Shown: positions 1-12,300 of the stretch, in pieces
How positions within the stretch are numbered: the first letter of the stretch is position 1
How the letters are laid out: each line of letters starts with the position of its first letter
Assembly: GCA_025617745.1 (NCBI GenBank)
Contig: CM046853.1
Span: forward strand, 28,895,822 to 28,959,821
DNA from: Heliocidaris erythrogramma
Lineage: Eukaryota > Echinodermata > Echinoidea > Camarodonta > Echinometridae
Direction: 5' to 3'
Length of the DNA: 64,000 nt
The notes under the pieces: model-generated
What the model was told of the DNA's origin: nothing
The model's input: only the letters and a program-made list of their open reading frames with translations
The model's database searches: none
Made by a program: the position numbers and the translations under genes

Positions 1-340
1 AAAATAACAAAGGGTCGCATCTTGTTGTAGTACATGTAGTTGCAATTTTCCCCAGACATTTCACAAAAATATTAAGTTTTTATTTCAAATATAGCATGAT
101 CCTTTTAAATTTAAGATTGAAATTTAAATAAATTAAACAGAAATATGCTTCATAATGAAATGATTTGGCTATATATATAGTGAAGTCAGGTCACTGCATG
201 GTATTTTAATCAAAACTGCTATGAATAAAGTAGATATAGTTAAGTATGTGGGAAAATTAAACACTCTGGAACTTAGCATTTTGGATGTAGGCAACCAAGA
301 ACTATTTTTCTTTATTGTCTTCAATTCATAATCTGTTCAG

Positions 341-3300
341 GGAGACCTAATGTGATTGCCAAGAATGGAGTTCAGTATGGTTCTGGAGAACATGAGAAGT
401 CACAAATTGTGCCAGTGTCGGCCAAGAAGAAAACACCCTTCTGGAATGAAGATAGAACGTAAGTCCACTGCTTAATTCTTTTATGTTATATTGACAAATA
501 CTTGTATATCAACATTTGTGACCCTCCACCACAAAACGACCAATAAGTCGGAAATTTGGGTTTTTTAATTTCATCACAGTCTGAAAGCTTAGATTCTTAG
601 CTTTAAAATGATATATAACTTGTCTTGTATAGACTAAGCAAACCCTTATAAATTACATTGAGAATGTCAGAGTGTCAGACGTGCTACTGACCAAAACAAT
701 AGAGAAAACGGGCTCTAAAGAAGAGTGACCATTTAAGAGCGCCTAATCTGTGTCCTGTTGTTTGTCGCACAAAAGGTTGAGTCAAAACTCCAAAGCCTAC
801 ACTGTGAAGTACTAATTGGATTGGGTTGAAACTTTCCATACCATTAGAATAGATATATTTCTTTCTTTCTGTAGATTTTGAATATCAGACATTGCATAGT
901 TTTTGAGCTACATTGTATACCAGAAAAGCAATGTGAAGTACGATCCCAGCAAGCTGACTCACAAAGTTTGAATGTCCAGGAAAAAATGGTCATTTTGAAT
1001 GAGAGTTAAAACATATTTCAGCATGGTATCTTACCCCGAAATTTTCTCAGATGGTAGATTAATAAATTAAATTTCAGAAAATACCAAAAACTTAAAATAG
1101 AAATTTCCACCCCAAACAACCTTTTACAGCCGTTAACTCTAAAACTCCCATTGCGACTTATTGGTTGTTTTGTGGTTCAGGGTCACATTTGACCTCAATG
1201 CTTGCTGTCTGAACAGAATATAGATAGATCTACATGCCCATGTTTGACTTCATGGATCTGTTTTCCGAATGATATGAAATCATTTTTTTAATGCAAGTTG
1301 TATTCAATATGTTGTTATATTGTGTCCCCAGCAGGAAAACTGTAGAATAAAGAGCTATGATTGTTACGACACAAACTTGAAAGTTTTGAACAAAGACATA
1401 CTGAAACTTTTTTTCTTGCCTTCAGAGTAAAACTGCAAATGACAATTATCGTAAATATGGTACAATTCAGATGTACTCACTATAATAGGCACAAAGACAG
1501 CTTCAATAGAAATCCTGATTGATATGATATGCAATTTGGATGATGTTGACACATTTTTGATGGATGAGAACTGCATTTCTCTTTCTTCATAGGTCTGCTG
1601 AGATGAGAAAGAAGACAAGACAGATGAGAGAGGCAGAGTGGGACCAAGAACAATGGAAGAGTCTCAAGAAAGAGCAGTTGAAAATAGATGTGGAGTCAAA
1701 GAAACAGGTACATCTCATAATTTCAGCATCTCTTAATTGATTATTGGTGTGACTGTATTGATTTAGAAAATTATAATACATACAGATGTAGCATTTTCAT
1801 TTGTCAAAGTGGTATAGAGTCTACATACACTTTTCTTCTGTTTAATGTTGAGTTGTGTCTACTGCTAGATAATGTCCATTCACAACTTGCTAATGATAAC
1901 CAAAATATTAGTGTAAAAATAAATCCCAAGGATATGTAAAAAGATCAAAAAGGCTACAGAATTACATGTAAGAAATGAGAGAGATTTGGCAGTAAGTATT
2001 TGATAATGAAGAATTTTAAGTTGATAATTACAAAAGGGCAGTTGAGACAAAGGAAAGGTTGAGACAAAGGAAAGGTAAAATAGGATTCCAGTTTTAGCTT
2101 CACTGTACTCTTTTTATATTGAATTTACTGCTAGAGATGTGTATTGAACATGGCTAATGATAAAGTATTTATGTAGGAATGAATTACAGAACTTTAATAA
2201 TAATCAAAAAGCTATCAAAAGACATGTTTTGTGGAAGAAATAGGAGAGATGTGGTAGTTATCCTTTGGTAATGATATGTGACAATATTATATTTTTGATG
2301 TAGGATCTTCTGATGCTGATGGAGTACAAACCATTTGGAAGACCGGGAGCAGGAGCTCCAAGGAAAGAACAAGCAGCTTACAGAACTAAGGCGGTAAATG
2401 ATGACCAACTTAACCAGGGACCTGAAATGGTAAGCATGTTATGTTTCTTATTTCCATCGTATTTTCAAATCTCTTTCATGAATTTGATTTATTGTGTCCT
2501 TGCCAAATTTACAGTATATTTGTCTTTTGTTCCCTTAAATAATTTACCCTTTATTACATTTTTTAAATAGTAATTTGTAACAATTGTATATAGATGATTT
2601 ATTTTGTACTGGAAGCTTATGGTTAATAGCAATTTAAATTCTTTTATCGATTCTCTATAGAATAGGCAATATTAGCTAATTTTCATTTTTTTAAATTTGT
2701 AGTCTATGCTGTAAATAGACTGGGTGGCTGATTGTTCTTTTCTTTGAGTTGTTTTCTTTTGTTAGTAAATGATTAAAATAATAAAAATAGACATGTCAGT
2801 CATTTAAGTCAGTGAAAGGTATCACCAATCACAAATTTTCATTGCCTTCGACAGCTCAAATTCCTTCAGTTTGGTAAGCCCGGCCATGGTGCACCGATCC
2901 GCACAGACTCGGGCAATGTGAAGACGAGCATCCGGGCCAACAGCGATATCAGGTTCAGAGATGGGGTGGAGAACAACACACGTTATACTAACCCCAAGGA
3001 GTTTGGAGATAAAGTTAACACAGAGTTAGGTGAGAAACCACTTTGTCCAAGTGGTTCCATCTATAAGGCACCTAGATTATACTTGAAAACTTCATTAGCG
3101 ATAAACTAACAAATATCTGAGTTTTTTTCCCCTCAATGTATAGAGGAAGTGCCACTTACCATATAAAGCCAAATATTGGATATTTTGAATAGTACTAAAC
3201 TACTAATGCATATTTTGTCTCTATGAATGGTAAACTTCTTTATTAATGGTACCATTACCTGAGTAATTCCAGAAAATGGCTGCAGTATTTTTATGTACAC

Positions 3301-6300
3301 ATGTAAGTTTTTCTCATATTATTACACTGAAGTAAAATATTTTTTCCTGTAATAGGCATTAAAGCATTTGATATAATATTAATCATTTATCAAGATCATC
3401 AGTGCTTGGATAGATTTCAATGAGACATGGAATTAAAGAAGTTATTCCTCTTTAGGGAGTGTGTTTAAAAGCCTAAGTATAAAAGAAGATGCTAGAGTTA
3501 CAAATACTGTTGTATAATTTGAGCAGGTTGTGTAGTGGAATCTTCTTAAATACTATTTCTGTTTTAATTTTGTTTTCTTTCTAAACTGAAATGGTAATAA
3601 TTCTAATTTCTTCATCCCTTGTATCTTAATTAAGATCTTCAAACAAGCCAAGGTACATGTACCATTTATCATTGTTTATTTTGGTTTATTGCTGTAGGTG
3701 AATGGCATATATATATATATCTACTTTGAAGTGGTGGGATAAAAAAACATATTGAAATGTTTGAGCAAAATGACACTAGCGTTTTTAAAAGAGAAATGTG
3801 CCACTTTCGTTTTTTGTCTGTTTTTTATGAACATGCTGTGATTATCTATAAATTTGTTTAGTTTTTCAGAAAATGTTTCTTTTTGGTAATTTTCTTTTTT
3901 CTTGGTGACTTTACGAACTACAAGGCTATGGACTGATGTACATCATTGTCTTTAAAATGTTGAACAGTACCTTTCATACTGCATTTCTCTGTAAACTTTC
4001 ATCCTTTTACCTACAAACTGGTGAGAATTTTGTGTTTCAGATTTTGTTTCATTAATGGTGGCAGCTAGGAGCTCTCCTTGCACTTTGCAAGGAATTCTGG
4101 GTGACTTTTACTTCTACATGTACTTTTACTGTAACCAGTGGATAAAGGTATCTATTGCTTTTGTTGTTGTTGTTCTGCCTTTGCTCTGCAGTACTTTTTC
4201 ACTTGGATAATTTCTTTGCCATATTTTGATCTTTTAGGAAACATGGCATTGGAAAGGAGAACAGTAAAAGAGATGGAGAGGCAAATCGAGAAAGCAGAAG
4301 AGAGGAAAACGGTAAGTCTGATTTGTAAAGCATGATAGGGGAGTAAATTAATATTCCTTTCAATGCTATCTCTAGATTAGAATTGAAATTAGTTTGAACT
4401 TTGTATTTAAAAAAGGGATTAATCATAATCCTTTTTTATCATGAATTTACCTCGACATTCGTCGTCGGCATCCGTTCGTCTCGGGAGACGATGGTGTAGC
4501 GCTATGATATAGAGTAACATCGTCTATAGTGGCTGTGCAATCCCACTCTAGAGTGGCAGTCTCTGGAGCATTTGTTGCACACGTATGAGGTTGGCACTGA
4601 GGCAGAGACTGCCCTTGCCTTCCTCTTGGCTCTCATGTCTGCCAGCCGGACAGAGTCATGTCGCGCTTGCAGACATCTCTGTAGCGGAGCTGCGGCCTTC
4701 CAGTGGGGCGCGCCCCCTCGCACAGTTCCCCATACAACATGACCTTAGGGATGCGGCCAGTGACCATGCGGCGAACGTGGCCCAGCCATCTCAGGCGTCT
4801 CCTGCTGAGGAGGGCAAACAGGCTTGGGATGCCGGCACGCTGGAGAACTTCGGCGTTGGTTATCCTGTCCTGCCACCTGATGTGCAAGAGACGTCTAGAC
4901 GTCTAAGGCAGCGGAGGTGGAAGCTGTTTAGCCGCTTCTCCTGCACAGCATATGTAGTCCAGGACTCGCTGCCGTACAGGAGAGTGCTGAGGACACAGGC
5001 CTGGTAGACTCGAAGCTTGGTGTTCTCAGTCAGCTGACTGTTGCTCCACACACGCTTGTTCAGCTTAGCCATGGTGGCGGTGGCCTTCCCGATCCTGGTG
5101 CTGATCTCTGTGTCCACGGAGAGGGAGTTGGAGATGGATGAACCGTGAAGGAGTCCACCACCTCAAGGTGCGTACCGTCGATGGAGATGTCCGGTGGGGA
5201 GGGGGTGTCTTGTGGCAGGATGTTGGTCTTCTTCAGACTAATAGTCAGGCCAAACTCCTTGCAGGCATGAGACAGGCGGTCGATTAGCTCCTGCAGTCCG
5301 GCTTCTGTGTGAGACGTCAGTGCTGCATCATCTGCGAACAGCATCTCACGGATCAGTACCTCCTGCACTTTGGTCTTGGCACGTAGACGGGCGATGTTAA
5401 AGAGCTTCCCGTCGGCTCTGGTGCGGATGTAGATGCCTTCCGTGCAGTCGTCAAAGGCGTACTGGAGCAGCATGGAGAAGAAGATCCCGAAGAGGGTTGG
5501 CGCGAGGACGCAGCCTTGCTTAACCCCACTGCTCACAGGAAAGGCGTTGGATGTGCTGCCATTGAAGCAGACTGTGCTGTGCATGTCCTCATGGAAGGAC
5601 TTGACCATCTGGAGCAGTCTTGGGGGACATCCAATCTTCCTCAGGAGGCTGAAAAGTCTGCTTCTACTGACCAGGTCGAAGGCTTTGGTCAGGTCTATGA
5701 AGGCGATGTACAGGGGCTTCTGCTGTTCTCTGCACTTCTCCTGCAGCTGGCGTAATGAGAAGATCATGTCCACTGTAGATCGCCCAGCCCTGAAGCCACA
5801 CTGGGACTCTGGGTATACTCGGGAGGCGAGACTCTGCAGGCGTGTCAGGAAAACGCGGGCGAAGACCTTGCCCACGATGCTGAGGAGGGAGATGCCACGG
5901 TAGTTGTTGCAATCACTGCGGTCCCCCTTGTTCTTATAGAGGGTGACGATGTTGGCATCGCGCATGTCTTGGGGGACGTGGCCTTTCTCCCAGCACAGGC
6001 ACAGGAGCTCGTGGAGATTTTTGGAGGGATACCGTCTTTCCCAGGAGCCTTCCCGCTGGAGAGGCGGTCGATGGCTTTTCCGAGTTCTTCAATGGCGGGC
6101 AGGGCGTCCACCTCCTCCATGACTGCGAGGTCGGGTAGGGCGTCCAGGGTGGCGTCCGTCACCACGTTCTGGGTTGCATACAGCTCCAGGTAGTGTTCCA
6201 CCCAGCGTTCGAGCTGCTTGCACTGGTCTGTGATGACTTCCCCTGTCTTGGACTTCAGCGGCGCGGTCTTGGTTGTAGTGGGGCCAGTAGCTGTCTTGAT

Positions 6301-9300
6301 ACAGTCGTACATGCTTCTTACATTTCCTGTGTCGGCGGCTATCTGGATCCTGCTGCACAAGTTCAGCCAATAGTCATTGGCGCAGCGGCGTGCGGTCTGC
6401 TGGGACTTGCTTCGTGCAGCTCGTGGATATTGCCTCATCCAGTACCTCGTAAAACTGGTCCTTGGCCTCTGGGGTGGAGCAGAGTGTCGGCGCATAAATG
6501 CTGAGGAGATTGGCAAAGCCTGCTGTTGTTGACAGTCGCAAGCTGAGGATTCTCTCCGATCCGCCAGTTGGTGGTTCAAAGGCTGCAGATAACGAGTTCT
6601 TCACAGCGAAGCCCACACCGTGCTGTCTGGGGCTGTCCTGTGGCAAGCCCTGCCAAAAGAAGGTGTAGTTGGCCTCCCTGACGGAACAGCTGTCAGCCAG
6701 GCGGGTCTCCTGCAGGCAGGCAATATCAATGTTCAGTCTTGCCAGTTCCTTGTCGATGACTGCAGTCCTGCGTGCGTCGTCAATCACTTGGAGGTCGTTG
6801 GTGAGTCCAGGGCACATGGTCCGGACGTTCCAGCTTGCTAGTCGAAGAGTTGGAGTCTTCTTGATTCTTTCTTTTTTGCCTGGTGCGGGGGTTTACAGCT
6901 CGCTTGTCAAGATTGACTCTTTAAGCCCTACGCACCCAGTAGGGCAGGCAAGCTGTGGTGGGACAGCACCTTACTGGCTGGGGGCTGCCCAGCTTGAGGC
7001 GGGCGGTAGCTGTCCAGTGAGACGCGATGATCTCTCCCACCGTCGGAAGTGACCCCAGGCGCTCGTTTCCTACGCCAATCGGAGTGAGCTTTTGACCGGT
7101 AACTGCCACTTCCCGTGTTGTGCCGATATCTTGCGACATCGCTGGAGTGTCCTCTCCAGGGCGCTACAAGCCTGGGCGGGTGATGTGGAGAACCTGGGCT
7201 GCCCAGACGACAGGTTCCCCCTCTCGGCGTTGCTGGTGAGTCCAACGGAAGGGACGAGCCGATACAGATGGCACCAGCGCAGCTGCAGGAGTTGCCGGAA
7301 GGTGGCGCAGGACGCCGTCCAACCGCCTTAGGGGCTCCACTCCGGATTAGTGTAGGGTTTACTCCTTAGCCTTTTCCTCTCCCGAAGATACCCACAAGGC
7401 AGTGGGACCATTTATCCATGGTTGGTGGTGCTAGATGGCCGCTGATGGCTCTCCTGAGCCGGCGCCCTTTGATAGGTTTTGTTTTTAATTCTACATGGTG
7501 TCTAGCCACCCACCTCACCAGTCCTCTTGCAAGAGCTAGTGGGGAGTCAGTTTAGTCGCCGACGACTTGACCCTGCGGCAGGTAGTACTGGGTTACAGGG
7601 TACCAGTAGCAGACCGAAGCAGACCGAAGCCTGACTGAAGCCTGACTCGACATTAGATCTCCATAATACAGCAAATTTCTATGCAAAATGATATGATAGC
7701 ATCAACTCTTTATTGTAATGCTTCATGTACATGTATATGTATATTCCTATTTCAAAGTAACATTTGAGTGATATTAAATATCTTTAATTAATATAAATGA
7801 AAAAGTGATATAATTTTATACCTTTTCTTTTGGCAGTGGGAGTACAACCCCTATGGAAAATCTGGTGCTGGTGCTCCAATTAAGACAGAGTCAGGTAAGT
7901 CCATATGTGAGTGTGAAAGAAAAACACCTAATTATTGATTCAATTAATTAGTAGATGTAATTAGGGTCAATAAACAGGTATCAAGGTTGTTGGTTTGATT
8001 TATCTGGTGGAAAAGTGTTTTCTGCTGTTTTCTTATTGTAAACATACATTTTTTATAATGTATATGACAGCGTATAAAGTGAAAATCCACTGTCATTTGA
8101 AAACAAGGCAATCTAAAATAGATGTTTTGAAGTATGTTGATGAGGGAATGTTTTCATATCAGCAAAAGACGGGGCTTATATATAGTTTATAAGCAATCTC
8201 TCATTACCAGCTTGTTGACAAATATATATTTAAAAATACTTTAATTTACTTTTCAAAAGAGAACAAAGAAATGATACTTTATTTCTTTTTAAACAGTCCT
8301 TAAACCAAATTAAATAGTGTTTGGTGAGAAAGATAGTCATAATATCTACTGGGTTGTGGTATAAGTGGTTACGGAAGGTGATAACCAAGATGGAAGCCTC
8401 CAGTGAAGCTAGCTACAGAAAATCAATATCTGTGGTTAGGTAAACAAAATCATGACAATGGAGGTTCTTGGGATATTGATTGCTGGTGCAGCGTTGGCAT
8501 ATTTTCGAAGTCTTACATAATAGCGTGAGAGATATAAATACTACTGTGGGTAGAATCAGGAAGATATTTAGAAATGTTTGAATGAACATGGCATTTCTGC
8601 CACGTTTTATTTAGTGTAGATGAGCTAATTAGAAAAACAATGCTTGATTATGTTATAATGCATTATGACTGTGTTGAATAACTAATTGTGAATTTGATTG
8701 AATATAATACATTTCTTCAGAACAAGGAGCTTTATTCTGTTGGGTTCAGTTTTGTTACAATATTTAACTTCTGCATATTTTAAAAATAAGGTTTAGTATT
8801 GAAAAATTAAGAAAAAAGTATATTAAAGGTTTGCACTGTGCATTGTTTCCTTTAAACGGGAATGGTATGATTACAAATATACATTATTGGGACTTTATGA
8901 AGAAAATCCTCATGCTATTGGGTTTTTAAAAGTTGAAAAAGACTCTTATTGCAAAGAGAGAAAAGTTGCACTGATTATAGAAATATGTTAAATGTGGTCT
9001 CATTAAACTCTCATATATTCAATCAGTTGATTATGATATTGAATTTTGCCTGTCGGTAGAGATAAAGGCCCGAATTCACAAAGGATGTTTAAACCATGGG
9101 TAAAGTTTAAACCTCCTTAAGCATACTAAAATAAGCGTAAATAAGCGCACATTGCCCATGCACAAGCTTAAAGAAAATATATAATTGGTTGGATTCTGTG
9201 CGCAGGTACGCTTAAAAAACCCAGGAGGGGGTTTAAACCATGGTTTAATTAAAGTAAAACCTCCTTTGTGAAATCGGGCCTTAATGTACTAGATTTATGT

Positions 9301-12300
9301 AGTAACTCAAGCCCTCTTCCCCATAAATATTGTATAAATACATGGTGATTTACTCTTATATTGTTACCTGTAGGTAACGTTATTACAAGGAGAGCCAGGA
9401 CTCTTGCCAAAGACCCGCTGGAACTGAAACAAATTGAAGGAAAACCCCACATGAAGAAACTTGGTAAGTCACTCAAATGGTTTATCTTTGGTCAGTGGTT
9501 GCTCTCAAGAACAAAATGTTAAGCTGGGAAAGAGTGTGCTGATTCCAGATTCATATGACCCAAAGTATATGATGGTTGATCTTTAGTTATTCCAAACTTT
9601 GTTACCTCGTTTGAACAAGGTAGACCAAAATATGTTCAGAATTGTATTAGTACTAGTTTAGTTTACTGTATTTCATCTACAACTTATATTTCTTTTCTGT
9701 AATAATTTACCTTTTCTTTTTCTTTTCCGTCTTTCTTGTCCACAGCACATGAAGACGGCAAGGTATGTAATATTCAAACTTAATTTCATAAATTAGTTTA
9801 TAAATTTCATGCATTATTACCTCAAACATTATCATAGAGCTAGAAAAGAGGTTTCTGCAAAGAGTTCTGTAAATACTTTATCAATCACAGTGTTCAGGAC
9901 ACACTCAGCAGAAACACCAACAACTGTTGATCCACATCACTCTATCTGAGTAAATGTAAATAAACTTCACTCTTATGTTTTTATCTGGAGATTGTGGGAA
10001 AAGGTTACAGGGCATCAAAGACCCCGTTTACAGTAAGAGTAAGCCCGGGCCGAGGCCGGCCTAAACTTCACTGTAAACGCTCAAAAGGCCAAATGCGGTA
10101 CCAAAAGCGGCCGCGCATTTGGACCAGCTCTGGAGGTAGTCTCGACCCGGCCTTCTTTCACTGTAAACACACGCGGGCCCAAATGCGGTACCAAATGCGA
10201 TCCCGGAAGTGCAGCGATCATGACGTCATTTGCAAAGTTTGTCCGTGTAAATAAAAGTCGAGATACTAGTGTTTTTAATTCAATTATCATCGTTCATCTC
10301 TTGTGCTGTTTTGTTCGAAAGATTTCGTTGATCAACTTCGGTAAGATAATTTTAATTTGCTGATTCGACACCTGAACCGTTACGTTACCCGTGCGCGCAC
10401 CCACCAAAATATACATTTGTTTACATGCACAGTAAACGCACTGTAAACGGGGTCAAAGAGGTAAACACTGGTTAACACAAAGAAGCTCAGAGGCAGTTGC
10501 AGAAACATTTATCTTTTCATTATATCCATCAAATCACTTTATTCATGTTGCTTTTCTCTGTAGACTGTAGCGTACAACCCATGGGGTAAAGGTTACGGGG
10601 TTGCGGAGAGGGACGCATTTGGCAACACGAAGAAGCTCCGTTGGTCTGATCCAAATACAGCTTCTGAAAACTTTGTACCTGTGTCCACGGTAAGAATCAA
10701 CAAATCGTTTGAAGATAAAGATATTTTTTGATGTATTATGCAAACAGAGTTCAATAAACATTGTTTGATGCTTTATGAGATTATAATTTTACTTGTATAG
10801 TCAGATAAACATTAGTGTTATTTGCATATATGATAAGAATTTTGTTTATCTTTTCCTTTTCTTGTTGTGAACTTGTGTATTATAGTCTGTATTAGGTATT
10901 ATAAATAAAGATACGGTTTGATATAGACAATTTAGTTTGATGTAGAAAATATTATGTGATGTATTATCCACATATATTTCTATTTGTTTCTCTAGTTGTT
11001 TGTGTTTTAATTTAGGGTTACTTCTGTTGAATGAATTTTCGCATACATATGTATAAATCTCAACTAATTCATGATATTCTCTCTCTCTTTCTCAAATGGA
11101 TTATTAGGGGGTTGCCTTCGAAACAAAACCATTTGGAGGTGGGGGTCATCAGATTGACGAAAAGGGAGAGAAGAAAACTCGTTTTCATCAAACTCTACAA
11201 AACTCTTCTAATCCAGGAGGTCTGTATTGATTTTTTATGATCCCTTTCCACGAGGCTGTATTTTACACTCATGAATTGATAATTTTAAGGATGTTCTCCA
11301 TGACTCCATGACTTTCTTTTTGTCATACTTGTTCAGCAATGCAAGTGTTATGAAAGACTAATTTCAATATATTTTCTCTTTATGCATTAACCAAAATAAA
11401 TGTCTATGTATAATGGGAATCTATTTTTTCTTCTGTAAACATGTTTCCTTTCTAGTATTGCATTTGCATCAAAGGTTTCCGTATTTTCTTTTACCTTTAC
11501 TTGATATTACATGTTCAAATATATATTCTGCAAAGTGAATTCTATAATTTTTCCTATCAATAAGGACCCTTCCGCTTTAAGTCATATTTTTCTGATGCAT
11601 TTTCTCATTATGTTTTAATATTACAATACTGCTGTTTCATCTCATTTCAAATCACTCTCATACTACTACTCAAAGTTATGGTATTCTCTTGCAGTTTAGC
11701 ATAATTGCTATCTTTTGTTTTATTATTATGCCTCCGCCCACCGAAGGTGGGTGCCGGAGGCATTATGTTTTCGGGTTGTGCGTGCGTGCGTGCGTGCGTG
11801 CGTCCGTCCGTCCCACTTCTCGTTACCGCGATATCTGAAGAATCATTTGAGGTAGGAACCTCAAACTTGGTACTAGTATGTATCCCCATACGAAGATGAA
11901 CTGATTAGATTTTGGGGTAAGTAGGTGAAAGGTCAGAGGTCACAGAGGTCAATTTACATGAAATTACATGGAATTACTGGTTTTTAGCACCGTTACCGCG
12001 ATATCTCAAGAACTGTTTGAGGTAAGAACTTCAAACTTGGTACTAGTATGTATCCCTATACGAAGATGAACTGATTAGATTTTGGGGTAAGGAGGTCAAA
12101 GGTCAAAGGTCACAGAGGTCAATTTACATGAAATTACATGAAATTCTTGGTTTTTAGCACCGTTACCGCGATTTTTGAAGAACTATCTGAGGTGAGAACT
12201 TCAAACTTGGTACCAGTATGTATCCCCATAGAAAGATGAACTGATTAGATTTTGGGGTAAGTAGGTCAAAGGTCAGAGGTCACAGAGGTCAATTTACATG

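Noticed and set aside
4585-5007. 140-codon plus-strand frame
   Set aside because: It is a shadow of the LINE coding strand, which is read on the minus strand with recognisable RT and zinc-knuckle motifs.
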